Source of the DNA: an uncultured Nocardioides sp.
Lineage (GTDB): Bacteria; Actinomycetota; Actinomycetes; Propionibacteriales; Nocardioidaceae
Direction: 5' to 3'
Assembly: GCF_947489365.1 (NCBI RefSeq)
Contig: NZ_CANLDB010000004.1
Location: 186,001-250,000 of the forward strand
DNA length: 64,000 bases
Shown in pieces: positions 18,665 through 26,806 of this stretch. The translations under genes were made by a program, and so were the position numbers. The notes beneath the pieces are model-generated. The model was not told where the DNA came from, did not search any database, and worked only from the letters and a program-made list of their open reading frames with translations. The stretch's first letter is position 1; each line of letters opens with the position of its first letter.

Positions 18665-19210
18665 ATGGCGATCATTGGTTTCTTGAGGCCGGCGGCGGTC
18701 GTGGCAGCCGCTCTGGTGATGTCGATGTCTCTTCTGGTGCAGCCCGCAAGCGCTGCAGACCGCTACGCGCCCACCTCCACGGACAGCGACAGCGCTCGCG
18801 TCGTCGAGGGGAGGGCGACCGGGAGGCAGCTTGCGAACACCAACGTGACTCGAGCCCAGTACCTCGTCCGAACCACTCGCGGCGGCAAGAAGCGGATGTT
18901 CATCGCTAAGTTGAAGATCGCGAACCTGCGTCCCTACCAGAGCGGACAGGCGACTCGAACAGGCGTTTACATCTACAACTTCAAGGGCTTCAATCAGAAC
19001 TTCCAGTTCTCCAATTCGCAGAACCAGAGCAGCTGCCCAAGCGCGCGGCTCGCGAACTATCAGCGGCTGAATCTGGTCGTCATCAAGATGCGCGTGAACT
19101 GCATCTTCAGCGGCCCGACCCTCATTCAGGTGTCTCGCGAGATTTTCGCTCCGCGAGGTTCGACGGTGGACAGCACCAGGCAGGTGCGCTGGACCATCCG
19201 GCGCAACTGA
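18665..19210 (+). CDS. Secreted protein of unknown function
   Basis: 181 residues with a clear signal peptide (MAIIGFLRPAAVVAAALVMS ... PASA cleavage near 30). The mature part is beta-rich with two cysteines (SSCPSARL and VNCIFSG) likely joined by a disulphide, and Asn/Gln-rich stretches. No family recognised. It lies alone on the plus strand between minus-strand genes, and its codons are less GC-rich than the neighbours, pointing to a cargo (morphogenic or lysogenic-conversion) gene. Confidence 0.7.
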   Translation: MAIIGFLRPAAVVAAALVMSMSLLVQPASAADRYAPTSTDSDSARVVEGRATGRQLANTNVTRAQYLVRTTRGGKKRMFIAKLKIANLRPYQSGQATRTGVYIYNFKGFNQNFQFSNSQNQSSCPSARLANYQRLNLVVIKMRVNCIFSGPTLIQVSREIFAPRGSTVDSTRQVRWTIRRN

Positions 19211-19272
19211 TCCGTCGATGCCGCGCTCATTCCTGTTGACGAGGGCGTAGGGCTCGGTTTCGGTACGGCCGC

Positions 19273-20607
19273 TCACGGGTGAGGCTCCAGACAGTCCCGC
19301 TCCCCGCACTTCCCCGGGACGTCCCGGGGCTCCACGGTGAGGATCGACCCGAGGTGCGCGGACAGCCACGACTCGACCAGACGGTCACGCTCCTCGTCGG
19401 TCAGCGACTGGTCATCGGTCCCAGGCACCCGCACCCGGGTGAACAGGCCACGGCGGCTGCGGAGCACCACGTCGCTCGCGTACCGCGGGGTATCGGCCAG
19501 CCGGCGTGGCCGCGCCGAGGCGACCTGCGAGCTGATCACTTCGACCTGGTCGACCTCGTCCAGACGGATCCAGGTCCACGGTGCCTGCGCGCCGACGGTG
19601 TCGAAGACGCTGACCTTCCACTGGCTGGTGAACCCGGTCAGCTGGGACAGCACGTAGATCCGCTGCCCGATCACCGTGAGACCCGCGACCGCGGTCGCCT
19701 GGGTCGTGGCGCCGGTGTGGAACGTGGCCTGCGCACCGGTGGTCTTCATCACCGACCGCAGGCCGACCCGCTGCGGGGTCTGCGAGGTGAACGGGACGAC
19801 GTAGGCGGTGACCCAGCGGGCCGCGTTGCTGGGGTCCAGCGCCAGACCCGCCGTGCCGGCGGTGGTGGCCACCGCAGGCCAGTGCGGTGCGACGGTGGGC
19901 GCGAGGCTCGGGGCGGACACGCCGTCGGCGGCCATCGCGCGACGGCGGAACGTGACCCGGTCGAGGAACTCAGCGACACCCTGCACCGACAGGCGGGTCG
20001 CGATCAGGTCGATCAGCATCACCATCGGCGAGACCCCGTCGAACGGGATCCGCGACCACGTCCGGTCCCCGCCGTTGGGCGGCGGCGGGTTGGGGATCAT
20101 GAACCCCTCGTCGGCGTCGATGTACGCCTGGCCGATGTCGAGCCGGTCGAGGATCGCACGGAGCGACTTGAGGGTGTCGGTGATGAGCGACCGGGGTCGG
20201 GACCGGTCCGGGCTGCCCGAGGCCGCCGGTCCCGCGGGAGCGTCACCCACGGCGTTGGAGGCGACGGCCCGGGCCCAGTACGTCGTGCCCTCGGTCAGCG
20301 GTGTGCCGTCGGGCAGCGTGGTCGGGGACGCGATCGACGACGCCGTCGCGGGGCCGACCGAGGTCGCGGCCGAGGGAACGAAGCTGCCGGCAGCGGTCTG
20401 GTCGCCGGAGAGGTGGAACGTCACGACGGCCCCGGCCTCGAGCTGGTCGACCAGCGCCAGGATCAGCCCGTCGGTCACCCCGCTCACCTCGACCGCGGGC
20501 GACGACGCCGGCGGGACGGTCGGCTCGAACACCACCCCGTCCGGCGGGGGCAGCGGCGGGAGGGTGTCGACGTCGACGCCGGTGCCGTCGATCCAGGGTT
20601 CGCGGCT
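19273..20607 (-). pseudogene. Phage tail-like structural protein, 5'-truncated
   Basis: About 444 residues of convincing coding sequence, from PWIDGTGVDVDTLPPLPPP to CGERDCLEPHP. Early part resembles a fibronectin-type III domain (TYWARAVASNAVGDAPAGPA near 105), followed by a beta-rich region (AGLTVIGQRIYVLSQLTGF) typical of tail or baseplate proteins. No acceptable start precedes it: above about 20.61 kb the frame becomes low-complexity shadow of plus-strand genes. The 5' part was probably lost at a recombination junction. An ATG at about 20640 could allow residual expression but runs antisense to the next gene. Confidence 0.65.
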
Positions 20608-20615
20608 CGACCGGC

Positions 20616-20993
20616 CTGGACTTCGACGCTCTCGCCCCGACATGCGCCCTGTGCGGCCAGCGGTCACCTCTGGTGGACTGCGAGACCGGCGCCTGCCCGG
20701 CCTGCGCGCCGGGTGTGCCGGCCAAGCCGAAGCAGGCCCCGCCGCCGGAGAAGAAGCCCGACGGGCGCAGGGGCCGCCGAGCGACATTCGACGTCGACCA
20801 TGCCGCTCGCCTGTACCGCAGCGGGATGAACCTCCGCGACGTCGCGGAGAAGGTCGGCAGCAGCGCCCCGACGGTCCGGCGGGCCATCGTGGAGGCCGGT
20901 GTCGCGCTCCGCCCGAAGGGCCGCCAGGCGGCACCCTCCTCAGAGCCCTGGCCTGAGGACGACGAGTTCCAGGGGGCGACCCCCGACCGATGA
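20616..20993 (+). pseudogene. HTH DNA-binding phage protein, 5'-truncated
   Basis: 125 codons beginning LDFDALAPTCALCGQRSPLV with a four-cysteine zinc-knuckle region (CALCG, CETGACPAC), a Pro/Lys linker and a resolvase-like HTH (RLYRSGMNLRDVAEKVGSSA then PTVRRAIVEAG). No ATG or GTG opens this frame; only CTG at 20616 or a GTG inside the cysteine region. The missing start lies exactly where the opposite-strand tail gene loses its own start, so both are probably cut by one junction. Its TGA overlaps the next ATG. Confidence 0.6.
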
Positions 20994-21193
20994 CGACGAG
21001 CTCGACGGCGGCTACTGGGTCACCCGCGGTGGTGTCGCCCACTGGGTCCAGGACGGCGAAGATCCGCAAGCTCCCCACCAAGGAGCAGGCCGCCGCGATC
21101 GCCCGCGAGCTCGAGCGGCTCGCCGAGGCCGTCGCCGGCGTCGTCGCCGACCTCGACGAGATCACCGACCAGGACGCGGTGGCCACCCCGTGA
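20990..21193 (+). CDS. Small phage protein, possibly frameshifted
   Basis: 67 residues from an ATG overlapping the previous stop (ATGA). The second half, KIRKLPTKEQAAAIARELER onward, is a believable acidic helix ending next to the holin gene by a GTGA overlap. The first half (MTTSSTAATGSPAVV) looks weak, while the +1 frame over the same bases reads DELDGGYWVTRGGVAHWVQD, which looks more protein-like. A frameshift near 21060 is possible. Confidence 0.5.
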   Translation: MTTSSTAATGSPAVVSPTGSRTAKIRKLPTKEQAAAIARELERLAEAVAGVVADLDEITDQDAVATP

Positions 21194-21447
21194 GCGCCGT
21201 GGTGTCGCGGGCCGTCCTGCTCGCGTTCGTGCTCGCCATGCTCGAGCGCGCGATCAAGACCGCCGCCCAGGTCTTCTTGGCGGTCGCGGTCTCTGGCGCG
21301 ACCGGGGTCACCGACCTCGACTGGGCTCAGGTCGCCTCGGTCATCTGCCTGGCCGTCCTCGCGTCCGTCGCGACGTCGCTGCTGTCCATCAGCCTCGCCC
21401 CCGGCAGCGGCCCCGCCGCGTTCGGACCCGAGAAGGTCGAGCCGTGA
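21190..21447 (+). CDS. Phage holin, r1t type
   Basis: 85 residues. The pattern LERAIKTAAQVFLAVAVSGA then TGVTDLDWAQVASVICLAVL and VATSLLSISLA gives two membrane helices around a short DLDW turn, the hallmark of r1t-type holins in actinobacteriophages. Holins open the inner membrane for endolysin release, but no endolysin gene is present here. GTG start; overlaps both neighbours by 4 bp. Confidence 0.85.
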   Translation: MSAVVSRAVLLAFVLAMLERAIKTAAQVFLAVAVSGATGVTDLDWAQVASVICLAVLASVATSLLSISLAPGSGPAAFGPEKVEP

Positions 21448-21584
21448 GCGACAGCAACGGCCGCCTTGAGGTCGCGTTCGAGCCGCTGACCGTCCTCGCG
21501 GTCGGCGGGCTAATTGTCGGCCTCAGCATCGCTGCGGGGATCCTCGCCGGCGTCACCGCCTGGGAGCGCGCCCAACGCCGCTGA
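21444..21584 (+). CDS. Small single-helix membrane protein after holin
   Basis: 46 residues: a charged N-terminus (MSDSNGRLEVAFEPL), one membrane helix (LAVGGLIVGLSIAAGILAGV) and a basic tail (WERAQRR). GTG overlaps the holin stop as GTGA, and a strong terminator follows. Position and shape suggest a second lysis-associated membrane peptide or antiholin; no family recognised. Confidence 0.6.
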   Translation: MSDSNGRLEVAFEPLTVLAVGGLIVGLSIAAGILAGVTAWERAQRR

Positions 21585-21619
21585 CGACGTGCAGAGCAGC
21601 CCCGACGTACCGTCAGCCC

Positions 21620-21658
21620 GGCCGCCCCACCTTGACCCCATGCGAGGTTGGGGCGGCC
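21620..21658 (+). terminator. Terminator after holin cassette
   Basis: GGCCGCCCCACCT and AGGTTGGGGCGGCC form a long, nearly perfect stem followed by TTCTGTCT. It ends the plus-strand holin cassette and may also serve the minus-strand gene that stops at 21665. Confidence 0.85.
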
Positions 21659-21664
21659 TTCTGT

Positions 21665-22444
21665 CTAGTCGGCGCCCCGACGGCCGGGCAGCAGCGCGCG
21701 AACCTTGCGCAACTGCATGACGCGCCGGTTCTTCCATGCCTGCAGCCGCGGGTGTCGCGGCGGCTGGCGCGGGGGGTGGTGTTGAGGCGCCAACACCCCA
21801 GTCCTGCTCCACCGCAACCCCGCGGAGTCGGTGAAGTAGACGGTCACCTTCGTCCGGCCCGGCTCGAGCTCCGTGTTCGATCCGCGCAGCTTGAGGACGG
21901 CGTAGCGCTCGGAGTTCGGGCCTAGCCGCTTCAAGTCGTCCGGTCGCGTGCGCCCTTCAAGCCATCGAGGCCCCTCGCGCCGGACGCCAGACCGATCCCA
22001 CATGCGACGAGGAATCTCGACCTTGACGCTGAGCCTGCCGATCGGGGCGTCGCTCGCGTTGTGCAGCTTGACGCCGACGTAGGTCGTCGCGGCGCTGTGG
22101 ATCGAGCCCACCACGCCGTCCTGATCGACGCCGCGGGTGTAGTCGTCTGGCCGGTCGCCGAAGACGAAGGTGCCGTAGGGGACACCAAGGAGGTCATGGC
22201 GGTCGTGCGCAGCAGTCGCTGATCCGCCGGCCTTCACACCAAAGCGGCCCGTCGGGTTTGCCCAAACCTGGCGCGCCTGCGCAACACGTCCCTGATCAAG
22301 GCTCTGCTGGTAGCTCCGCTGACTGATCCTGAGATTGCGGTAGGTGTTCAACGCCGCAGCGACGGCAGCCAGAGCGGTGATCCACGCCAGCACGCCGTCG
22401 AACCCGCCCAGGTCGACGGCGGTCTCTGCCGTTCCTTGCCCCAT
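21665..22444 (-). CDS. Hypothetical protein with one N-terminal membrane helix
   Basis: 259 residues. After MGQGTAETAVDLGG comes a membrane helix (GVLAWITALAAVAAALNTY) and an amphipathic segment (RISQRSYQQSLDQGRVAQAR), then a beta-sandwich-like domain (TTYVGVKLHNASDAPIGRLS, VTVYFTDSAGLRWSRT) and a very basic tail. Similar layouts occur in hypothetical actinobacterial membrane proteins; no function known. A GTG two codons upstream (22450) is an alternative start. Confidence 0.7.
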   Translation of the reverse strand: MGQGTAETAVDLGGFDGVLAWITALAAVAAALNTYRNLRISQRSYQQSLDQGRVAQARQVWANPTGRFGVKAGGSATAAHDRHDLLGVPYGTFVFGDRPDDYTRGVDQDGVVGSIHSAATTYVGVKLHNASDAPIGRLSVKVEIPRRMWDRSGVRREGPRWLEGRTRPDDLKRLGPNSERYAVLKLRGSNTELEPGRTKVTVYFTDSAGLRWSRTGVLAPQHHPPRQPPRHPRLQAWKNRRVMQLRKVRALLPGRRGAD

Positions 22445-22626
22445 GCTCACGACGGCTCAGGCTAGACGTTCTCGCTACGCGGGCGGTGGAGGCAGCGGGA
22501 CCGACCGCAGCTCCGCCTTGTGTATCCGATCCCGCCGCCGGAAGGCGCCCCGGACACCGCCCCGCAGGTGACCGCGGGGGCCGCTGGGCCGAGGTAGTCA
22601 GTTCCTAAGCGCCAGATGTAGGACAC

Positions 22627-22660
22627 GCCCCCGCTTGGCTACTGCCGCGCGGGGGCCTTT
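22627..22660 (+). terminator. Hairpin terminator upstream of rusA-like gene
   Basis: GCCCCCGC and GCGGGGGC (perfect 8-bp stem) followed by CTTT. Because this overlaps an upstream TTG, it argues against that TTG as the start of the next gene. A 26-codon open frame just before it (22520-22597, VYPIPPPEGAPDTAPQ) may be the tail end of a lost gene. Confidence 0.7.
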
Positions 22661-22709
22661 ACTGTTCGGCAGCCCTAGTCACCTCCCGGCTGATGCGAGA
22701 ATCCCCCGG

Positions 22710-23441
22710 GTGGACTGGCCGCAGTTTGAGCAGCAGGTCATTGCGAGTTCACACCTGCCTCCCGACACCCGGCTCGAACTCGTGTGGGCGGCCTTCGAGC
22801 GTGACTACGACACCACGCTCAGCAGGCCGCCTACCGCTCATGAACGCGCGGCCGTCTCCATCTGGTTCCACGACCACCAGGCCCGTAACGACGCACTCTC
22901 CGTCGTCATGGCCGACCGGACTCTGCGCCATCTACTTCATCGCACGCCGAGCGAGAAGTCACTGACGCTGACACCCTTCACGTGCAGGTGTTGCGAGGAA
23001 GTGGAGACCAGCCCGGGCGTCCCGCTGTTGTCGATGCAGGCTTCGATCAACGTCGAACCATGGACTGCCCAGTCGACCCGGGATCGGCAGACCAACAAGA
23101 GCGCGGTGGCGCAAGGCCTGGCCGAACGGAACTGGCACCGCCCAGTCGCAGACCAGCAGCTCTGTCTGACCATCCTCTCCATCGTCCCCCGGTCCCGGGG
23201 GCATATGGACGTCGACAACCTCGTCAAGGGATTGCTCGACAGCCTCGTCGGGATGCTCTATGCGGACGACTACCAGGTGCAGTGCCTGACCACACGTCGC
23301 TTGCTGACCGCCGGACCGAGCGGGAGCTACCGCCTCTCCGCCCGCGTCGTCCACCCCTACGACGCAGATGTCATTCACGAAGACGGCGAGTCAATCCGGA
23401 ACCTCTTTCCACGTATCGACCGCGGCCCGCACCCGAGCTAA
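22710..23441 (+). CDS. RusA-like Holliday junction resolvase
   Basis: 243 residues from the GTG at 22710. The C-terminal half has the RusA pattern: HMDVDNLVKGLLDSLVG (Asp167, Asp169, Asn170, Asp177) and YADDYQVQCL (Asp186/187), the acidic metal site of crossover-junction endonucleases. The N-terminal half carries CRCCEE near 92 and is family-specific. RusA resolves recombination intermediates during phage DNA replication. The 3' end overlaps the convergent HTH gene by 51 bp. Confidence 0.75.
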   Translation: MDWPQFEQQVIASSHLPPDTRLELVWAAFERDYDTTLSRPPTAHERAAVSIWFHDHQARNDALSVVMADRTLRHLLHRTPSEKSLTLTPFTCRCCEEVETSPGVPLLSMQASINVEPWTAQSTRDRQTNKSAVAQGLAERNWHRPVADQQLCLTILSIVPRSRGHMDVDNLVKGLLDSLVGMLYADDYQVQCLTTRRLLTAGPSGSYRLSARVVHPYDADVIHEDGESIRNLFPRIDRGPHPS

Positions 23442-23834
23442 CTGTTCGGCGTGGTCACGACGGACCCACCACCTGCCGCCGTGCTTCGTCGCAGGGATCC
23501 GCCCCTCCCACGCGCGCAGCTTCACCCAGGAGCGGGACACGCGGAGGACGGCCGCGGCCGCGTGGTCGTTGAGCCACACGTGCTCATCGTCGGGTGGGGT
23601 GCCGCGGATGGCTGCGCGCTCGGCGGCCGCGGCCCGCTCGGCGCGTCGCTGCTCCCGAGTCGCGCGGAGCCTCTCTACGGACGCTGCATTGACGGCGGGG
23701 TCCCGCCGGCGCCTGTCCTGGTCCCGCGCACCCGGCCGACGGACGAGGTCGCCGCGGTTGAGCATCTCTCGTACCGTGCCCGGCGTCACGCCCAGGCGGC
23801 GGGTGGCCTCGAGGTAGGTGAGCCACTCGGTCAT
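23391..23834 (-). CDS. Double-HTH DNA-binding protein
   Basis: 147 residues with two HTH units: TYLEATRRLGVTPGTVREML at the N-terminus and HAAAAVLRVSRSWVKLRAWE with wing RIPATKHGGRWWVRR near the C-terminus, joined by a long Arg/Ala-rich helix. Architecture fits an excisionase or repressor-like protein of the element. ATG overlaps the stop of the zinc-ribbon gene as ATGA. The two HTH proteins here and at 17.1 kb are both excisionase candidates. Confidence 0.75.
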   Translation of the reverse strand: MTEWLTYLEATRRLGVTPGTVREMLNRGDLVRRPGARDQDRRRRDPAVNAASVERLRATREQRRAERAAAAERAAIRGTPPDDEHVWLNDHAAAAVLRVSRSWVKLRAWEGRIPATKHGGRWWVRRDHAEQLARVRAAVDTWKEVPD

Positions 23835-24601
23835 CGCTTGCCAGCAGAACCAGGATCGCCATCTCGCCTGTCGCCCCGGCGGGGTTCCTGGCTGCCGGGT
23901 GACCTGTCGTCGGGCTCGTTCTCGAGCTGCTCGATGATGCGCTCGATCTGGTCGTAGGTGGGTGGCTCGGGCGAATCCGCCGTCACGTGGAGGTAACTCA
24001 GGAGGGCGATGGCCAAGCCTGCGAGCGCGATGCCGCGGTCGACGAGCTTGCCGCGGTTGGCGATGAGGTATTCGCGGACGAATGCGGCGCGAGGTTCTCG
24101 CCCCAGGACAGACAGGACCTCATCGAAGGTGGCACCTTCCTGCAGGGATCGGAGTTCGTGCAGAACAGAGTCGATCCATGCCTGGCCGTCGGGCCCGTCG
24201 ATCGCGAAGCCCGCGATTGCGTGCTCGTTGTCCGAGGCCTCGTAGACGTTGATGCCCATGCCCATGCCGCCGCATCGGGGGCACATCGAAGAGAAGATGC
24301 GCTCGGTGTGGATCTCGACTCCCGCGGTCGACACGGCGCTGTTACCCACGACGACGTCTTCGTTCTCGGTCCACTCGTGCCCGCAGCTCTTGCAGCGGTA
24401 CTCCGCGACGGTGCGGGCCCCCTTGCTGCGACCGACAAACAGGTCGATCTCTCCCCCGCCGTCGGCGAGCGTCAACTTGACGGAGTGTCCGGGATGGTCG
24501 TCATCGATCGGTCTGTACGAGTCGTCGCGCCGTCGTCGGGCGCGGTCCAAGGCGCGACGACCCTTTCGCGTGCGGGGTTGGCCCAGCTCGTCCATCCCCA
24601 T
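23831..24601 (-). CDS. Hypothetical zinc-ribbon protein with C-terminal membrane helix
   Basis: 256 residues. A central zinc ribbon is formed by YRCKSCGHEW (near 70) and SSMCPRCGGMGMG (near 110). A helical domain (LHELRSLQEGATFDEVLSVL) leads to a membrane helix near 200 (DRGIALAGLAIALLSYLHV), followed by an acidic helix and a charged tail. No family recognised. The zinc ribbon facing the cytosol could bind nucleic acid or protein. First of two coupled minus-strand genes. Confidence 0.65.
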   Translation of the reverse strand: MGMDELGQPRTRKGRRALDRARRRRDDSYRPIDDDHPGHSVKLTLADGGGEIDLFVGRSKGARTVAEYRCKSCGHEWTENEDVVVGNSAVSTAGVEIHTERIFSSMCPRCGGMGMGINVYEASDNEHAIAGFAIDGPDGQAWIDSVLHELRSLQEGATFDEVLSVLGREPRAAFVREYLIANRGKLVDRGIALAGLAIALLSYLHVTADSPEPPTYDQIERIIEQLENEPDDRSPGSQEPRRGDRRDGDPGSAGKR

Positions 24602-24619
24602 CCGCCGGAGCCTACGGGC

Positions 24620-24865
24620 TCAGACCGGCGTCGCCCAGGCATCCAGAGGGGACAGCACCTCAGCTCGCTCCCACCACACCCTCATCGCTCCGCCCTGGTA
24701 GGCGACCGCGACGAGGCCCCGCCAGTGGGGTTCGGCGGCTCGAGAGTGCGCGGGCCCGTCGTGCTCGACGCGACGCCACTCGAGGAGCAGCGCGATCATC
24801 GGCGGCTTCCGGCTGTTCGTGGAGTGGTCGACCAGCCAGACGTGCGCGGGGAGGGTGACGGTCAC
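24620..24865 (-). CDS. Hypothetical small phage protein
   Basis: 81 residues: TVTLPAHVWLVDHSTNSRKP, PPMIALLLEWRRVEHD, GLVAVAYQGGAMRVWWERAE. A compact beta-rich Trp-containing protein, of a kind common in actinophage accessory regions. GTG start. No function known. Confidence 0.6.
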   Translation of the reverse strand: MTVTLPAHVWLVDHSTNSRKPPMIALLLEWRRVEHDGPAHSRAAEPHWRGLVAVAYQGGAMRVWWERAEVLSPLDAWATPV

Positions 24866-24893
24866 GACCTCCAGCGTAGAAACCCGAGCGAGG

Positions 24894-24992
24894 TCAGCGG
24901 TTCCCGTGCCGCACAGCGGTGCGGATGATCAGGTACAGGCCTCCACCGACGACGGCGAGCAAGACGAAGAGGATCAGCAGCACCCAGAGCAT
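24894..24992 (-). CDS. Very small membrane peptide
   Basis: 32 residues: one strongly hydrophobic helix (MLWVLLILFVLLAVVGGG LYLII) with a basic tail (RTAVRHGNR). No good ribosome site is visible, so it is tentative. It lies 28 bp after the 81-residue gene start and before the DUF3263 gene on the same strand. Confidence 0.45.
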   Translation of the reverse strand: MLWVLLILFVLLAVVGGGLYLIIRTAVRHGNR

Positions 24993-25033
24993 GGGGCGGA
25001 CGGTACTCGGGCCGGGAGCTGAGCGCGACGGGC

Positions 25034-25339
25034 TCAGACCGGCCGGCGGCCCAGGGTCCGCTGCCGGCAGGCGCCGCGGATCCACTGGAGTCGGTGGATC
25101 AGGTGCGGGTCGTAGGCCTCGGCGGCGGGGTTCGACAGGAGCGCGTTGAGGATCATCGCGTACCGGGTCTCGGAGATCCCGAGGGAGTCGAAGATGACGC
25201 CCCGCTTGTGCGGGCTGATCATCGGGCCCTGAGCGGTGGCCTGGGTGGCGGGCCACTGGATGCGCTCGATCTCAAGGACGGCGCGCTGCTGGTCGGTCAA
25301 CGGCTCGACTGCCGGCTGGGTGGCTGAGGGGGCGCTCAT
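25034..25339 (-). CDS. DUF3263 domain protein
   Basis: 101 residues. PLTDQQRAVLEIERIQWP, then FDSLGISETRYAMILNALLS and DPHLIHRLQWIRGACRQR reproduce the DUF3263 pattern (helix, HTH-like helix pair, basic helix) known from actinobacteria and their phages. Likely DNA binding; role unknown. ATG start. Confidence 0.8.
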   Translation of the reverse strand: MSAPSATQPAVEPLTDQQRAVLEIERIQWPATQATAQGPMISPHKRGVIFDSLGISETRYAMILNALLSNPAAEAYDPHLIHRLQWIRGACRQRTLGRRPV

Positions 25340-25375
25340 GGCCAGGACGCTACGACCGGGCGCCGACAGCAGACG

Positions 25376-25960
25376 CTAGGCGGGCGGGTCGATGCCGATC
25401 GTGATCGACTTGTCCATGCCGTTGAATGTCAACGTCGCGGGCTCTCGAGGAACGTCGACCATGCTGCACCCGATGGTCCGCTGACCCGGCTGAAGGTCGT
25501 ACTCGAGCTCGGGCTCACAGAACACGCCGACATCTGTGTCGACCAGCTGCTCGTCGTTCGCCCAGTCGAACCCAAACGACCGCAGGTCCGCTGCCTCCTC
25601 ACCGATGTTCTCGGCCTCGAAATCGAGGATGGCGTACACGTTGCCGCGGGTGTTGGTGCTGTCTTCATAGCGGATGCCGGTCAAGGTCATCTCGACGTAG
25701 GAGGGCGGCTGGGAGTCGTCGCTGAAGGTGTTGGGCGGGATGACCGTCTCGAAGGTGTCACCCACCACGATCTCGTCACTGAAGTCGAAGTCGTCGCCGT
25801 AGGTCTCGAGGTCCTTGGGGTCGCCCTCGATCAGGGTGTCGCCGTCTGGCGCTTCGATGACCGTCACAGTCTCCGAAGGTTGCTCGGCCGCGGTGTTGCT
25901 GCCGCCGCCACAGCCCGTCAGTCCGGTCAGCAGCAGCGCGCCTGCGATGGCTCGTCTCAT
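25376..25960 (-). CDS. Secreted lipoprotein, DUF4352-like
   Basis: 194 residues. Signal peptide MRRAIAGALLLTG ending in the lipobox LTGC, so the Cys is lipidated and the protein anchored outside the membrane. An acidic linker (EGDPKDLETYGDDFDFSD) precedes a beta-sandwich-like domain (YVEMTLTGIRYED, VYAILDFEAENIGEEAADL, FGFDWANDEQLVD). Two cysteines (VFCEPE, TIGCSM) may pair. Prophage lipoproteins of this sort can block superinfection, but there is no direct evidence here. Confidence 0.75.
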   Translation of the reverse strand: MRRAIAGALLLTGLTGCGGGSNTAAEQPSETVTVIEAPDGDTLIEGDPKDLETYGDDFDFSDEIVVGDTFETVIPPNTFSDDSQPPSYVEMTLTGIRYEDSTNTRGNVYAILDFEAENIGEEAADLRSFGFDWANDEQLVDTDVGVFCEPELEYDLQPGQRTIGCSMVDVPREPATLTFNGMDKSITIGIDPPA

Positions 25961-26172
25961 CGGTCTCCCATGTCGGTAGAGCGGCATCATAGGTGACATC
26001 CGCAGTCCTTTCGCCCCGGTGAACTGCGCCCTCACACGTCTTCCGAGGGAGCGGAGAATCGGCCGCCGACGTCGGCTAGGTCAAACTCGTTGGGCGTGTC
26101 TACTATTCGGCGTCTGCCACGACGCATCGCCCACTCGGGGCCTGTCGTTACGCGGCGACGTGGGGGTTTCAA

Positions 26173-26544
26173 ATGAACAAGATCTTCGCCGCGCTCCTCG
26201 GAGCCCTGCTGTCCACCGCTCTGCTGCTTGGTGTATCGCCGGCCATGGCTAGCGCCGCACCCGCGGCAGCTTCTTCTGCCGGAGCTGAGACTCAGGCGAA
26301 GCGCGGCATCGCCACCCGCAAGGAGTTCCGACGAGTCAAGAAGAACATGCCTATGCAGCGCGTTCACCGTATCTTCGGAATTGGCGGCAAGCAGACCTAC
26401 TTCTCCTCCGGATGCTGTGGCGGAGAGGTCCCGGCCTATCAGAGCCGCGAGTACAACGCCGGCCGGTTCAGCTATGTCAACGTCAACTACGAGCGCCGCA
26501 ACGGGACCTGGCGGGTGGAGTCGAAGTACGGCTACTGGTACTGA
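26173..26544 (+). CDS. Small secreted protein, SmpA/BLIP-like fold
   Basis: 123 residues with a signal peptide (MNKIFAALLGALLSTALLLG ... ASA) and a mature domain TRKEFRRVKKNMPMQRVHRI ... YERRNGTWRVESKYGYWY. The VKKNMPMQRVHRIFG helix-turn followed by strands ending in YVNVNYE resembles SmpA/BLIP-like secreted domains. A CC pair sits in SSGCCGGE. Codon use is AT-richer than flanks. Next to attR, a usual place for lysogenic-conversion cargo. Confidence 0.7.
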   Translation: MNKIFAALLGALLSTALLLGVSPAMASAAPAAASSAGAETQAKRGIATRKEFRRVKKNMPMQRVHRIFGIGGKQTYFSSGCCGGEVPAYQSREYNAGRFSYVNVNYERRNGTWRVESKYGYWY

Positions 26545-26560
26545 GTCCTGACCACACCCG

Positions 26561-26604
26561 AAGGCCTCGGTCGACAGCTAACGCCGCCGGCCGGGGCCTT
26601 TTGT
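26561..26604 (+). terminator. Terminator after secreted protein gene
   Basis: AAGGCCTCGG pairs with CCGGGGCCTT (stem with one wobble or mismatch) followed by TTGT, 16 bp after the stop of the small secreted protein gene. It closes the last gene of the element before attR. Confidence 0.75.
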
Positions 26605-26696
26605 CGGCCTCGTCATGCGCTGGGAATGCAGCCACCACCGGCGGTAGCGACAAGCCGAGGGTCCCGGCCGCCGGTTCGTCTCAAGGCTGCCGCGCG

Positions 26697-26715
26697 GTGG
26701 GTACGGTGTACCCAC
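26697..26715. promoter_or_regulatory. Probable integrase arm-type sites, right end
   Basis: GTGGGTAC at 26697-26704 and GTACCCAC at 26708-26715 form an inverted pair with 3-bp spacing, about 90 bp inside attR. The octamer is the same as the direct pair near attL. The remaining sequence between the terminator and attR holds no gene. Confidence 0.6.
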
Positions 26716-26806
26716 TTGTAGCGTCAGCAAGGGGCTACTACCGACTACAACCGCAGAGAACGTGCAGGTCAGAGCCACAACAGGCGACTGGGCCGCGACG
26801 GCGAAT

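Noticed and set aside
18466..18675. 69-codon minus-strand frame ending ICPRCRKDHP with GTGA overlap to the HNH gene
   Set aside because: Overlap and a CxxC pair are suggestive, but the upstream part looks non-coding and there is only one cysteine pair; too weak to annotate.
22520..22597. Short plus-strand frame VYPIPPPEGAPDTAPQVTAG before a terminator
   Set aside because: Looks like the end of a lost gene, but only 25 codons and no homology visible.
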